Shown here one piece after another: positions 50,815-60,563 of a stretch of DNA of 64,000 bases (its first letter is position 1; each line of letters opens with the position of its first letter). The translations under genes were made by a program, and so were the position numbers. This DNA comes from an uncultured Alphaproteobacteria bacterium. Lineage in GTDB: Bacteria > Pseudomonadota > Alphaproteobacteria > Rs-D84. The stretch is from the NCBI GenBank assembly GCA_944389525.1, contig CALXMR010000003.1, positions 1 through 64,000 of the forward strand, read 5' to 3'. Under the pieces are notes generated by a model. The model was not told where the DNA came from, made no database searches, and saw nothing but the letters and a program-made list of their open reading frames with translations.

Positions 50815-51438
50815 ATGAAAGAAAGCCCAACATTTGATATAGAAAACAATTATGGATTTGAATTAATCGCCGGCGTGGACGAGGCTGGACGCGGCCCCCT
50901 GTGCGGGCCGGTGGTTGCGGCGGCAGTTGTCTTTCCGCGGCGCGATATTGAAATTCCGGTTATTATTCGGGATTCTAAACAAATGACATCGCATATGCGC
51001 GGTGCGGCATATGATTGGATTGTGCATAATACAATTTGGGCGGTGGCACAATGCAGCGCGGCCGAAATTGACCAGATGAATATTTTAAATGCGTCATTGG
51101 TCGCAATGGCACGGGCAGTGCAAAAATTGACCCAGGTGCCCCAGTTTTGTTTAATTGACGGGAACAAGTTGCCGCCAGATTTGAATGGCCTGGCGGTTGT
51201 AAAGGGTGATGCAAAATCACTGTCGATTGCGGCGGCGTCAATTATTGCCAAGGAAACGCGTGATAAAATTATGCATGAATTGGCGGTGCAATATCCAATG
51301 TATGCATGGGATAAAAATGCGGGATATCCAACCCCAGAACATTTGCGCGCGATTGAAAAATATGGTATAAACCAACATTATCGAAAAAGTTTTAAACCGA
51401 TCAAGGAAAGGATAAAAAATGAAACTGCGTGGGATTGA
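50815..51438 (+). CDS. rnhB: ribonuclease HII
   Basis: The protein has 207 residues. It cuts the RNA strand of RNA-DNA hybrids and removes single ribonucleotides from DNA. Acidic catalytic residues appear in IAGVDEAGRGPLCGPVVAAAV and CLIDGN; the signature DAKSLSIAAASIIAKETRD and YGINQHYRKSFKP are also present. It overlaps pgk by 20 bases, so the two are coupled. Confidence 0.95.
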   Translation: MKESPTFDIENNYGFELIAGVDEAGRGPLCGPVVAAAVVFPRRDIEIPVIIRDSKQMTSHMRGAAYDWIVHNTIWAVAQCSAAEIDQMNILNASLVAMARAVQKLTQVPQFCLIDGNKLPPDLNGLAVVKGDAKSLSIAAASIIAKETRDKIMHELAVQYPMYAWDKNAGYPTPEHLRAIEKYGINQHYRKSFKPIKERIKNETAWD

Positions 51439-52588
51439 AAACCTGGATGTGCGCGGAAAGTATGTTTTGCTGCGCGATGATTTTAATGTCCAGATTGTTG
51501 ATGGAAAAATTACAGATGCGTTCAGAATTCAGCAAAGTATGCCGACAATTAATGCACTGTGTGCGGCGGGGGCGCGGGTCGCGATTTGCGCCCATCTGGG
51601 GCGGCCAAAGGGTGCGCGTAATATGGCGTATACATTGGCACCGGTCGCAGAATATATGAATGTGCCACTGGTTGCGGATTGTTTGGACAAAGATTTTATG
51701 GCAAAAATGCACGATGGTGATGTTGTGTTATTGGAAAATGTACGCTTTTACCCCGGGGAAGAAGCAAATGATCCTGGGTTTGCTGCAAAATTGGCCGATG
51801 GTTTTGATATATTTGTAAATGACGCATTTGCCGTGTCGCATCGCGCACATGCCAGTACGGTTGGTGTGGCAGAAATATTGCCGGCGTATGCAGGAAAGTT
51901 ACTGGCGTCAGAAATTGAACATTTGTCCGCTGTTATGGAAAATCCGCGCCGGCCATTGTTATCGATTGTCGCCGGCAGCAAGGTGTCTACGAAAATCGGT
52001 GTATTAAAGGCGTTGGCGAAACTGTCGGATAAACTGATTATTGGTGGCGCGTTAGGGACGACTTTTAATTACGCCATGGGTGGACGGGTTGGTAATTCGC
52101 TGTACGAAGCAGACCAGAAAGATACTGCGTTGGATATTCTGGATTATGCGAAACAGAATAATTGCGAAGTATTGTTGCCACTGGACAAAGGTGTTGCCAA
52201 GGAATTTGTCCCGAACGCCACCCGTACGAATAAAGATTTCACAGAAATCGAAGATGACGATATTATAATTGATGCTGGCGAAAAAACAACGCAGCGCGAT
52301 GTGGCGGCGATTCGTTCGGCGGCAACAGTTATATGGAATGGCACGGTTGGTATGGCGGAATGGCAACCCACATGGTCGTACGGTTCGTTTGCAATTGCGC
52401 GTGCCATTGCGGAACAGACGCGTGCCGGAAAATTGGAAAGCATTGTTGGTGGTGGGGATACCGTTGCCGCATTAGAGGCATGTGGTGTGAAATCTGATAT
52501 TACATATGTTTCAACGGGTGGTGGCGCGTTCTTGGAATTTATTGAGGGACGCGTTTTGCCAGGAATTGCAATATTGGAAAGCAAGTAA
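51419..52588 (+). CDS. pgk: phosphoglycerate kinase
   Basis: The protein has 389 residues. It moves phosphate from 1,3-bisphosphoglycerate to ADP in glycolysis. Signatures: YVLLRDDFNVQ, CAHLGRPKG, VVLLENVRFYPGEE, FVNDAFAVSHRAHAST, the nucleotide-site loop WNGTVGMAEW (usually WNGPMGVFE) and GGGDTVAALEACG. VAGSKVSTKIGVL replaces the usual LGGAKVSDKI, a divergent but recognisable substrate/ADP loop. It starts inside rnhB (20-base overlap). Confidence 0.94.
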   Translation: MKLRGIENLDVRGKYVLLRDDFNVQIVDGKITDAFRIQQSMPTINALCAAGARVAICAHLGRPKGARNMAYTLAPVAEYMNVPLVADCLDKDFMAKMHDGDVVLLENVRFYPGEEANDPGFAAKLADGFDIFVNDAFAVSHRAHASTVGVAEILPAYAGKLLASEIEHLSAVMENPRRPLLSIVAGSKVSTKIGVLKALAKLSDKLIIGGALGTTFNYAMGGRVGNSLYEADQKDTALDILDYAKQNNCEVLLPLDKGVAKEFVPNATRTNKDFTEIEDDDIIIDAGEKTTQRDVAAIRSAATVIWNGTVGMAEWQPTWSYGSFAIARAIAEQTRAGKLESIVGGGDTVAALEACGVKSDITYVSTGGGAFLEFIEGRVLPGIAILESK

Positions 52589-52613
52589 AAATGGGGCATT
52601 TGCCCCATTTTTT
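52586..52613 (+). terminator. rho-independent terminator
   Basis: Hairpin AAATGGGGCA / TGCCCCATTT with T run, after pgk. Confidence 0.85.
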
Positions 52614-52649
52614 ATGTTGGCTTTATGTCATGAAAGGCATGTCATAGAA

Positions 52650-52682
52650 TAAAAAATCCCACCGGTTGGTGGGATTTTTATT
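52650..52682 (-). terminator. rho-independent terminator
   Basis: Hairpin AATCCCACC / GGTGGGATT with T run in both senses; it stands downstream of the minus-strand DsbA-like gene, facing the pgk terminator. Confidence 0.8.
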
Positions 52683-52696
52683 ATACGGGCAAACGA

Positions 52697-53530
52697 TTAT
52701 TCCGCTTCGTCCAGTGCAGATTCAATTTGATCCGCCGGGATTGCGCCAGGGAATGCCTGTTCGCCGATAATCAAGAACGGTGTGCCGCTGATTTCAAAGC
52801 GCTGTGCCAGGTCACGCACATTTCTTAATTCACGCGCAACAACTTCGCCGTTCATGTCTTCTTTCAGTTTGTCTGTATCCAGACCAACTTCTTTGGCCAT
52901 TTTCATAACGTTTGCTTCGACTTTATCGGCCAATGTTGATTGATCTTGCAAATCTTTGGAAGAATAGAATTCGCGGGTCATCAACATGTTGGTCAGTTCT
53001 GCTGCCTTTTCTTTGTCTTGCAGATTCGCTGCAATAACAGCCTTGGCCGGTGCATCAGACAATGGACCGTGGATAGAGAAGTTCTTTATCACGACACGGG
53101 TGTCGTCACGATCTGCTAATACGCGTTCCAATTCACCGTGTACGCGGCGGCAATATGGGCAAGAGAAGTCAGTCCAGACATAAATTGTCTTTTTCGCATC
53201 GCGATTACCCAAAACTGGTGCATCACGCATCATCTGTTTACCTTCGGAACGAACATATTTACGAATTTGTTTGTTCTTTTCGGCCTGTTGCTGTTCTTGC
53301 ATACCGTTGACCATTTCTTGAACGATTAACGGATTTACCGCCGTCAAGTAATATGGCATATACAGGCGGCACACACTGCCCGTAATCAGGATGATGGCAA
53401 TCAGGTTAATACATTTGCCCATCACAATATTCCCAGCCGATGGTTTTTTATTGTCTGTTTTTGGCAGTAACATGCCACCAAACAAGAACAACAGAATACC
53501 AACAACCAGTACCAAGATTGTCCAAGTCAT
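52697..53530 (-). CDS. DsbA-family membrane-anchored thiol oxidoreductase
   Basis: The protein has 277 residues. Two N-terminal helices (about 4-22, 40-60) anchor a thioredoxin-fold domain with the active site FSCPYCRRVH and the cis-Pro loop ISGTPFLIIG; the helical insertion lies between them. Members of this group (Com1/ScoA-like, DsbA-type) make or reshuffle disulfides in the periplasm. AAAGGAGAA gives a good ribosome binding site. It is the only visible oxidase in the window and may serve the many Cys-rich exported proteins, which is inference. Confidence 0.88.
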   Translation of the reverse strand: MTWTILVLVVGILLFLFGGMLLPKTDNKKPSAGNIVMGKCINLIAIILITGSVCRLYMPYYLTAVNPLIVQEMVNGMQEQQQAEKNKQIRKYVRSEGKQMMRDAPVLGNRDAKKTIYVWTDFSCPYCRRVHGELERVLADRDDTRVVIKNFSIHGPLSDAPAKAVIAANLQDKEKAAELTNMLMTREFYSSKDLQDQSTLADKVEANVMKMAKEVGLDTDKLKEDMNGEVVARELRNVRDLAQRFEISGTPFLIIGEQAFPGAIPADQIESALDEAE

Positions 53531-53610
53531 AGTTTTCTCCTTTGTCTGTTGAACATGCCTAGAATAGTCAAAAAAAATAATATTGGCAAGGAAAATAAAT
53601 CGCGTTTTTT

Positions 53611-54264
53611 TTATGCGCGCATAATCAGTCGGCGTTGAAACGGTAATTCTGTGCCCTGGGTCGCGGCGGCGCGTTCGATAAATTTATATGTTGTGTTCAA
53701 ATCCAGTGGCATTTTGTATAACCGGTCTGCGTACGGTGCACCACAATTTTTACATATTGCACGGCCCGTGCGCGGGGATATATACATTAAATCGTCATGC
53801 GTTCCGCATGCGCCGCACAGACCCAAATTTAACCCGTATCCTAATTCGCGCAGTAATTCTGTTTCCCACTGTAAATATGCCGCATCCCCAGATTCTGTCG
53901 GTAATTGTTCCAGTAATTTTATCGTCTGGGTGTACAGATGTTTGTATTGTTCGCGTTCCGGAACCAGCGCAGAAATTAATGCAAATGCACTGTTCATCAT
54001 GTCCAGCAAAACAGGACGACACATTATTGGTGATGACAGATTTTTTTCTGGTTCCCAATGAAATGTGCCCAGTTGTGAATCCAGGCGCGCGTTCCAGGCC
54101 ACAGCACCCATTTGACCGACCAGTGGGCGATTCTTGCGTGCAATTTGTCCTGCACGCATTACACCGCACATCACGCCAAAATCGTATGTGAAAATGCGTG
54201 CCACCGAATCGCGTTCGCCAATAGGGCGCAGATTGATTAAAATACCAACTGATTCCAATTTCAT
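53611..54264 (-). CDS. recO: DNA repair protein RecO
   Basis: The protein has 217 residues from the ATG at 54264 (MKLESVGILINLRPIGERDS), the usual RecO opening; an in-frame ATG at 54282 adds six residues, and neither has a clear ribosome binding site. RecO loads RecA with RecF/RecR. The N-terminal OB fold, the helical part and the zinc site (CGACGTHDD, ICKNCGAPYAD) are present. It is the last gene of the nrdR-slt-recO run. Confidence 0.9.
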   Translation of the reverse strand: MKLESVGILINLRPIGERDSVARIFTYDFGVMCGVMRAGQIARKNRPLVGQMGAVAWNARLDSQLGTFHWEPEKNLSSPIMCRPVLLDMMNSAFALISALVPEREQYKHLYTQTIKLLEQLPTESGDAAYLQWETELLRELGYGLNLGLCGACGTHDDLMYISPRTGRAICKNCGAPYADRLYKMPLDLNTTYKFIERAAATQGTELPFQRRLIMRA

Positions 54265-54321
54265 GTTATTGGAATTATACATTTTATGGTCTGAAATGTT
54301 TATGAAAAAATGTGTTCTGGC

Positions 54322-56052
54322 CTATATTGACATACGATTAGCAATTTGCTGTTGCACATATTCATCTTCGCTGTTGTACAGTGGCCATTGCGATTCCGCC
54401 AATTCACGCATAGTGGTCAATGGTTGGTCCAGACGCGCCCGGTACAGCCACATATTTGACATAACGCGTTTTATATAACTGCGTGTTTCGTATGTTGGAA
54501 AACTTTCTATGTACAGCAGCGGGTCGTATGTTTGGAACATTTTTTCGAAATCTAGCATGGTGCCCATCCCGGCGTTATACGCCGCCAGCATTTTTATAAT
54601 ATTATTGTTTATGTTCGGATGTGCCAATAAATCGACAATGTATTGTTGCCCCAGAAACATATTGTGTTCAGGATTTGACATATCGATATCTGATATATCA
54701 ACGCTGTTTTCACGGGCAACGCGTTTTGCAGTGCCTGGCATAATTTGCATCAGTCCATTTGCCCCCGCGCCAGATGTTGCCGTGGTGCGGAATCCGCTTT
54801 CCTGTTTTGTTATCGCCAGCAATAGCGCACGGTCAATTGACCAACCGCCCATCGGTTCCCAATCGGGTAACGGATATTGCGCGGAATATATAATATCATC
54901 ATCAATTTCCAGAATACCGCGATCTTGGATTAAACTGGACGCCTGGATTGATGTGCGGGCCAGACCGTATGCGGTTGCCACAGAATTGATGGCGTGCAGT
55001 GTGCGGTCAGAAACCTTGGGTGTTATCATATATTTCAGGTATTGTTCCGCGCGTTCTTTTTGTCCAACCTGTAACAAGCCCAATGCAATTTTTCCGTACT
55101 TGGTTTCGCGCAGTTCGTCAATATCTTCGTCTGTTATATCTTGTTCAAAGAATTCGTATTTTGGGGTGTGGCCCAACATAACAGACGCCAATGCACCATA
55201 AAACGCCATCGGGTGCGCCGCCGCAATCTGCCAGTATTTTTTTGCCGCACTGCGGTCGCCATTTGCATCGGCCGCACGACCAGCCCAGAATGCTGCCTCG
55301 GTCTTGCGGGCGTTATTAATTTGGTTTAAATCCAGTATCGCGCTGAAATATTTTTCACTTTCGTCAAATTTTTCTTCTTTGTAATACAACAGCCCCATTG
55401 CCCACAGACCGTATTCAGATTTTGCATCAGATGCAACAAAACCCCACTTTTTCGCCAGTTCAAATTCGCCGTTGGTATAATATATGAATGACAGACGACC
55501 CGCCAGACGACCATAATCCGATTCGGTCAGTTTGCGTTTGAACGAAGAATCTTCTAGGATCAGGCGCGCACGCTTGGTTGAACCACTGCGTATGGCGCGT
55601 TTGAATTGGGTGATTTTTTTGTTGGTGTCCCCGGTGTATTTTTTTGCCGTCCATGTTTCAGACTGGGCCGTTTCGATTGATGCGCCACCGCTGATTATGC
55701 GCGGAACATATGCACTGCGTACGGTTGCCTGTTTGATTTTGGCCAATTTTACCATGCGTTCAGCACCCGGCATGTCATAGTATTTTTCCATCCATGCCGC
55801 CAGTTCTTTGCCGCGCGTGCGATATGTGTCAGATATATAGCGTTGGTATAAAACCTCGTTCATTAGCAGTGGGTCATTTAATTGTTCTTGCAGTTTTTGT
55901 GCCGCACTGATTTCTTCGGCATCTTGTAACAAGAATATTTGTTCATACAGACTGGCATCGCCGTCAGATAATATGTCCAGATCGGGCGCATCATACGCCA
56001 ATGCCCCCAACGGCAAGAATATTGCAATTAAAAATGTAAATATTTTTTTCAT
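54322..56052 (-). CDS. slt: soluble lytic murein transglycosylase
   Basis: The protein has 576 residues from the ATG at 56052 (signal peptide MKKIFTFLIAIFLPLGALA). A long superhelical array of helical pairs (about 40-410) precedes the C-terminal lysozyme-like domain with the catalytic Glu in AITKQESGF, then SGAGANGLMQIMPGTA and LAAYNAGMG. It cleaves peptidoglycan glycan strands in the periplasm to 1,6-anhydromuropeptides. It starts 8 bases after nrdR, so it is probably co-transcribed with it. Confidence 0.93.
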   Translation of the reverse strand: MKKIFTFLIAIFLPLGALAYDAPDLDILSDGDASLYEQIFLLQDAEEISAAQKLQEQLNDPLLMNEVLYQRYISDTYRTRGKELAAWMEKYYDMPGAERMVKLAKIKQATVRSAYVPRIISGGASIETAQSETWTAKKYTGDTNKKITQFKRAIRSGSTKRARLILEDSSFKRKLTESDYGRLAGRLSFIYYTNGEFELAKKWGFVASDAKSEYGLWAMGLLYYKEEKFDESEKYFSAILDLNQINNARKTEAAFWAGRAADANGDRSAAKKYWQIAAAHPMAFYGALASVMLGHTPKYEFFEQDITDEDIDELRETKYGKIALGLLQVGQKERAEQYLKYMITPKVSDRTLHAINSVATAYGLARTSIQASSLIQDRGILEIDDDIIYSAQYPLPDWEPMGGWSIDRALLLAITKQESGFRTTATSGAGANGLMQIMPGTAKRVARENSVDISDIDMSNPEHNMFLGQQYIVDLLAHPNINNNIIKMLAAYNAGMGTMLDFEKMFQTYDPLLYIESFPTYETRSYIKRVMSNMWLYRARLDQPLTTMRELAESQWPLYNSEDEYVQQQIANRMSI

Positions 56053-56060
56053 GGATTTGT

Positions 56061-56561
56061 TCAAAATAGTGATGTTTTCGGCAACGGACATACCGCAGCG
56101 TTGTCGTCAGCCTGGGGTATTTGATCCAGAATCTTTTTAAAATCTGATATGCGCGAAAACTTACGATATACGGATACAAAGCGCACAAATGCAACCGGAT
56201 CAAGATTTAATAATGAATCGGAAACCATTTGACCAACCTGGGCGCTGGTGACCGTATCATCAGCGGTTTCGGTTTCCAATCTGCGGTGTATAGATGTCAC
56301 CAGTTTTTCAATCTGTTCGTCACCGACATCGCGGTTGCGACATGCCAGTTTTATACTGCGCCGCAATTTTTCACGGTCAAATGCCTCCAGCTTGCCGCTG
56401 TTCTTGCGAACCATCAGATCGCGCATTTGAACGCGTTCAACCGTTGTGAATTTGGCCCCGCATTGATTGCATACACGGCGGCGCCGAATAATGGCGTCTT
56501 CGGTATCTGGGCGGGAATCGGTCACCCGGCTGTCAGTTGAATTACAGTACGGACATCTCAT
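56061..56561 (-). CDS. nrdR: transcriptional repressor NrdR
   Basis: The protein has 166 residues. The zinc ribbon MRCPYCNSTDSRVTDSR with CNQCGAKFTTVE is followed by the ATP-cone domain (VRKNSGKLEAFDREKLRRSI). NrdR senses ATP/dATP and represses ribonucleotide reductase genes. The C terminus (LPKTSLF) is slightly longer than usual. slt and recO follow on the same strand. Confidence 0.95.
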   Translation of the reverse strand: MRCPYCNSTDSRVTDSRPDTEDAIIRRRRVCNQCGAKFTTVERVQMRDLMVRKNSGKLEAFDREKLRRSIKLACRNRDVGDEQIEKLVTSIHRRLETETADDTVTSAQVGQMVSDSLLNLDPVAFVRFVSVYRKFSRISDFKKILDQIPQADDNAAVCPLPKTSLF

Positions 56562-56740
56562 AGTTATATACGGTAGCAGTCAAAATTCCAACTGTAAAGC
56601 AGAATTTGCAAATGGGCATCGGGGTAAAAAAATTGCTTTTTTATAAAAATCAAGTGTTTTATTTGCATCGTATGTTGGCCTGGCGGCTTTTTAACAGGGG
56701 CAATTTATGATAAAATGTATATTGAGACTGACAGAGAGAG

Positions 56741-57841
56741 ATGGAAAAATTTCTGAACCAGATTTTGACCGGTGACTGCATAGAAGTTATGCGCGAAATC
56801 CCAACGGCATCAGTGGACGCGGTGTTCGCAGATAGTCCATATAACTTGCAATTGGGGGCAAAAACACTGTATAGACCCGAAGATCAGACCGCCGCGCGTG
56901 CCGTGCGTGATGCGTGGGATGCGTTTGACAGCCCGGCCGCCTATGATGAATTTACGCGCCAATGGTTGTCCGAATGCCGGCGGATTTTGAAACCAGATGG
57001 TGCAATGTGGGTCATCGGCAGTTATCATAATATTTTCCGTGTTGGCGCAATTTTACAAGATTTGGGTTTTTGGATACTGAATGATGTTGTTTGGGTCAAG
57101 ACTAATCCAATGCCGAATTTTCGTGGCACGCGATTTACCAATGCGCATGAAACACTGATTTGGGCGACCCCGCGCAAGACGGGTAAATATACATTTAATT
57201 ATGAAACAATGAAAAAACTGAACGGTGGTAAACAGATGCGTTCAGATTGGAATATAAATATTTGCCTGGGCGAAGAACGGGTCAAGGATGCCGCCGGGAA
57301 AAGTTTGCACAACACACAAAAACCAATGGATTTGCTGCGGCGCGTTATCTTGGCATCGACCAAGGCGGGTGATGTTATTCTGGACCCGTTTTTGGGCAGT
57401 GGTACAACCGCCGCCGCCGCCAAAGAATTGGGACGTAATTTTATCGGTATCGAACGCGAAGAATCATATGTTGCGGCTGCGCGGGCGCGTGTCGATGCCG
57501 TGCAACCAATTGATTTGTCGGAAATAGAGGTTGCAACCCCAAAACGGGACGAAGTTCGTGTTGCGTTCAAGGAATTGATAGAGGCAGGATTGCTGTATGT
57601 CGGACAGACATTGGTCAGTCCGCGTGGCGAACGCGTTATGATTACCCGCGATGGATTGTTGGCGCATTCATTGCATGGCAAGGCGTCTATTCATGTCATG
57701 GCGGCCCGGTTACAGCATTGTGCCAGTTTTAACGGTTGGGATTATTGGTCAGCCCAGCGGCGCGATGGGTCGTTGGTGCCAATTGATGAACTGCGTAAAT
57801 ATATACGCGGGGTAAAACGCGATATGAAAAAAGTTGCATAA
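56741..57841 (+). CDS. ccrM: CcrM-type adenine-N6 DNA methyltransferase
   Basis: The protein has 366 residues, matching Caulobacter CcrM in length and order. It methylates adenine in GANTC and times cell-cycle genes in alphaproteobacteria. Evidence: motif IV DSPYNLQLG near residue 33, WVIGSYHNIFRVG, FWILNDVVWVKTNPMPNF, GTRFTNAHETLIWA, TQKPMDLLRRVILA, the SAM motif DPFLGSGTTAAAA, and the CcrM-specific C-terminal domain (SIHVMAARLQHCASFNGWDYW). The catalytic tetrad reads DSPY, where CcrM normally has DPPY. No restriction partner is near. Confidence 0.95.
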   Translation: MEKFLNQILTGDCIEVMREIPTASVDAVFADSPYNLQLGAKTLYRPEDQTAARAVRDAWDAFDSPAAYDEFTRQWLSECRRILKPDGAMWVIGSYHNIFRVGAILQDLGFWILNDVVWVKTNPMPNFRGTRFTNAHETLIWATPRKTGKYTFNYETMKKLNGGKQMRSDWNINICLGEERVKDAAGKSLHNTQKPMDLLRRVILASTKAGDVILDPFLGSGTTAAAAKELGRNFIGIEREESYVAAARARVDAVQPIDLSEIEVATPKRDEVRVAFKELIEAGLLYVGQTLVSPRGERVMITRDGLLAHSLHGKASIHVMAARLQHCASFNGWDYWSAQRRDGSLVPIDELRKYIRGVKRDMKKVA

Positions 57842-57867
57842 AAAAAGCCCCCATGTGGGGATTTTTT
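57841..57867 (+). terminator. rho-independent terminator
   Basis: Stem CCCC-atgt-GGGG with A and T runs after ccrM. Confidence 0.75.
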
Positions 57868-57868
57868 G

Positions 57869-58255
57869 TTATCTGGTTTTTTGAAATAGTGCGGCAATAT
57901 GTGCGCGTATTCTGTCGCAGATACACATGTTTTGGCGGTTTAATCGTGTGTATGCGATATTTTCAGCGATATCGATAATCTGGTTTATTTCGTTATAATA
58001 ACAATCATTATTTTCGCGCAAATCATCCCAAATTTCACAAAAACCATGTATTATGTGGTCTGCGTGTATTTGATCTTTTTTGATTTCAGAGAGAATGCGA
58101 TTGTACATATATGGCCGTTGGTTATATTTTATCAATAGCTTTAACACATGTTGTTTGTATTCAATTCTTTTCAATATAGATTTGTATAGCAACATTGTTG
58201 CCTGCATATTATCAGTTATTCGTTTATGCTGGATAAGATAAAATCCTGGGGTCAT
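57869..58255 (-). CDS. small cytosolic protein of unknown function
   Basis: It has 128 residues from the ATG at 58255, or 136 from the ATG at 58279; no good ribosome binding site marks either. All-helical, with no signal or membrane segment. It is rich in Ile, Asn, His and Tyr, with a Cys-Ile-Cys near the C terminus (NMCICDRIRAHIAALF). It lies alone between ccrM and clpP, and its higher AT codon use differs from its neighbours, so recent acquisition is possible. No family was recognised. Confidence 0.6.
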   Translation of the reverse strand: MTPGFYLIQHKRITDNMQATMLLYKSILKRIEYKQHVLKLLIKYNQRPYMYNRILSEIKKDQIHADHIIHGFCEIWDDLRENNDCYYNEINQIIDIAENIAYTRLNRQNMCICDRIRAHIAALFQKTR

Positions 58256-58402
58256 AGTGGCGTTACCATAACACATCATTTGAATTTGTCAATTATGTTT
58301 TAGGCTTGTATTTTATTTGCACATATCTATATATATGATAAATTCGCGAATCGGGCATTTGTGTGATATAGTTCTAGGTGTAAAAAAGTAAGGATTTAAA
58401 TT

Positions 58403-58984
58403 ATGGCATTAATACCAATGGTTATCGAGGAATCGCCACGTGGGGAACGGTCCTTTGATATTTATTCCAGATTGTTGCGTGACAGAATTGTTATGGTAAA
58501 TGGTCAAATCGAACCAAATATGGCCAATTCGATTGTTGCGCAATTGTTGTTCTTGGAATCTGAAAATCCAAATGCGGATATTTCTATGTATATTAATTCG
58601 CCGGGCGGGGATGTATCGGCCGGTTGGGCAATTATGGACACGATGCAATATATTAAATCGCCGGTGTCGACAATTGGTATGGGACTGGTTGCATCAATGG
58701 GGTCTGTGTTGCTGGCGGCGGGGACGCATGGGAAACGCTTTGTCTTGCCCAACACCCAGATTATGATACACCAGCCGATGGCCGGCGCCGAAGGGCAAAT
58801 TACCGATATGGAAATTCGTATGGCACAATATCAAAAGAATAAAAAGACATTGATAAAACAGATGTCTGAATTCACCGGGCGTAAAGAAAAAGAATTGTTT
58901 GATGCAATGGAACGCGATAACTGGATGAGTCCGGACGAGGCGAAAAAATTCGGCCTGATTGATGAAGTGCTGAAACGCAAATAA
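58403..58984 (+). CDS. clpP: ATP-dependent Clp protease proteolytic subunit
   Basis: The protein has 193 residues. The serine protease triad is visible: Ser in [14 protein letters not shown], His in [10 protein letters not shown], Asp in the [13 protein letters not shown] region. [19 protein letters not shown] starts the mature subunit, and [12 protein letters not shown] is the substrate strand. ClpP rings pair with ClpX, whose gene follows after 36 bases. Ribosome binding site AAGTAAGGA. Confidence 0.97.
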   Translation: MALIPMVIEESPRGERSFDIYSRLLRDRIVMVNGQIEPNMANSIVAQLLFLESENPNADISMYINSPGGDVSAGWAIMDTMQYIKSPVSTIGMGLVASMGSVLLAAGTHGKRFVLPNTQIMIHQPMAGAEGQITDMEIRMAQYQKNKKTLIKQMSEFTGRKEKELFDAMERDNWMSPDEAKKFGLIDEVLKRK

Positions 58985-59020
58985 TATTTACCATGGTTTT
59001 TTCGTGGGGGATAATTGGAC

Positions 59021-60295
59021 ATGAGTGACGATAAAATAAAATCTTCGAATACATCACAGGCAAACGCGGAAACACAATTTTGCAGTTTTTGTGGCAAGGC
59101 CGTGTACGAAGTAAAAAAACTGGTCAGTGGACGCAATGTATGCATTTGTGATGAATGTATAAATCTGTGCAATGACATTATGGCGGATGATATGCGGCGT
59201 AATGTTGCCACGGCGCATGCAAAATTGCCAACGCCACGCCAGATTTATGATTTCTTGAATGAATATATTATCGGCCAAGACGATGCAAAACGCACGCTGT
59301 CAGTGGCGGTATATAATCATTACAAGCGGCACAGTGTAACTGACACGACCCAGGTTGAAATACAAAAATCAAATGTTTTGCTGATTGGGCCAACAGGAAC
59401 CGGCAAGACGCTGTTTGCACAAACTTTGGCACGGGTTTTGGATGTGCCGTTCGCAATTGCCGATGCCACCACATTGACCGAGGCTGGATATGTCGGTGAC
59501 GATGTGGAAAGTGTTTTGACGCGTCTGTTACAGAATGCAAATTTTGATGTTGAACGCGCCGGGCGCGGAATCATATATATTGACGAAATCGATAAAATCG
59601 CACGCAAGTCTGAAAATCCATCATTGACGCGCGATGTTTCCGGCGAAGGTGTGCAACAGGCATTATTGAAACTGGTCGAAGGTACGGTTGCGAATGTCCC
59701 GGCCGGCGGGGCAGGGCGCAAGCACCCGGGCGAGGCCACAGTCCAACTGGATACATCCAAGATTTTGTTTATTTGTGGCGGGGCGTTTGATGGATTGAAT
59801 AAAATTATTGGGGCGCGAACAAATGCCCGGGCTGGCATCGGGTTTGGCGCGCATGTCGAATCAAAAAAAGAACGCGAATCCAAAAATTATCTGGACGATG
59901 TGCAACCCGAAGATTTAGTGAAATTCGGTATTATTCCAGAATTGGTTGGCCGTTTGCCAGTAATTACCACATTACAGGATTTGGATGAAGATGCGCTGGT
60001 AAAAATTCTGACGGAACCAAAAAATGCAATCGTGCGTCAGTATGCGGCAATGTTGGAATTGGATGGGGTGAAATTAACAATTACCGATGACGGATTGCGC
60101 GAAATTGCGAAAATGGCGGCCGCACGCAAGACGGGCGCACGTGGCCTGCGCAGTATATTGGAAAAACTGTTACTGGGGCCGATGTTTAATGCGCCAGATA
60201 ATGACGATTTGGTTGAAATTGTTATTGATAAAGATGTTGTGGCCGGGAAAAAGCCACCAGTTGAAATACTGCGTGATGCGAAGAATGTTGCATAA
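59021..60295 (+). CDS. clpX: ATP-dependent Clp protease ATP-binding subunit ClpX
   Basis: The protein has 424 residues from the ATG at 59021; a TTG at 59015 is in frame. The N-terminal zinc-binding domain ([16 protein letters not shown]) and the AAA+ core ([40 protein letters not shown]) are complete, including the [13 protein letters not shown] and [11 protein letters not shown] segments. It unfolds ssrA-tagged and other substrates for ClpP. clpP precedes it; lon does not follow. Confidence 0.97.
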   Translation: MSDDKIKSSNTSQANAETQFCSFCGKAVYEVKKLVSGRNVCICDECINLCNDIMADDMRRNVATAHAKLPTPRQIYDFLNEYIIGQDDAKRTLSVAVYNHYKRHSVTDTTQVEIQKSNVLLIGPTGTGKTLFAQTLARVLDVPFAIADATTLTEAGYVGDDVESVLTRLLQNANFDVERAGRGIIYIDEIDKIARKSENPSLTRDVSGEGVQQALLKLVEGTVANVPAGGAGRKHPGEATVQLDTSKILFICGGAFDGLNKIIGARTNARAGIGFGAHVESKKERESKNYLDDVQPEDLVKFGIIPELVGRLPVITTLQDLDEDALVKILTEPKNAIVRQYAAMLELDGVKLTITDDGLREIAKMAAARKTGARGLRSILEKLLLGPMFNAPDNDDLVEIVIDKDVVAGKKPPVEILRDAKNVA

Positions 60296-60321
60296 AAAAC
60301 GTGGCATTTGCCACGTTTTTT
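60295..60321 (+). terminator. rho-independent terminator
   Basis: Hairpin AACGTGGCA / TGCCACGTT with T run, after clpX. Confidence 0.8.
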
Positions 60322-60416
60322 ATGCATGCTGATGTTCCTTTGTTCTTGTGCAAAAAATAGCTGGTGTAAGAATTTATTAATACATATCTTGTCCGACCGG
60401 GATATACAAATGTTAA

Positions 60417-60450
60417 ATGAAAAAAATACCCCAAAATGGAGCATTTTTTA
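60417..60450 (-). terminator. terminator of the rpmB-tRNA-Leu unit
   Basis: Read on the minus strand: AAAATGCTCC-attt-TGGGGTATTTT stem with G-T pairs and a T run, 8 bases past the tRNA CCA. Confidence 0.6.
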
Positions 60451-60457
60451 TTTATTC

Positions 60458-60542
60458 TGGTGGCCCTGGTCGGACTCGAACCGACACTCCTTGCAGAACT
60501 TGATTTTGAGTCAAGCGCGTCTACCAATTCCGCCACGGGGCC
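60458..60542 (-). tRNA. tRNA-Leu (CAA)
   Basis: The minus-strand molecule of 85 bases starts GGCCCCG at 60542 and ends with an encoded CCA at 60458. The long variable arm typical of Leu is present. The anticodon loop CTCAAAA in the CTTGA/TCAAG stem carries CAA, reading UUG. It lies 21 bases after rpmB. Confidence 0.93.
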
Positions 60543-60563
60543 AAAATGCAATACGGTCGGGTT

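Noticed and set aside
56741-57841. ccrM considered as the methyltransferase of a restriction-modification system
   Set aside because: It matches CcrM along its whole length including the C-terminal domain, and no endonuclease gene adjoins.
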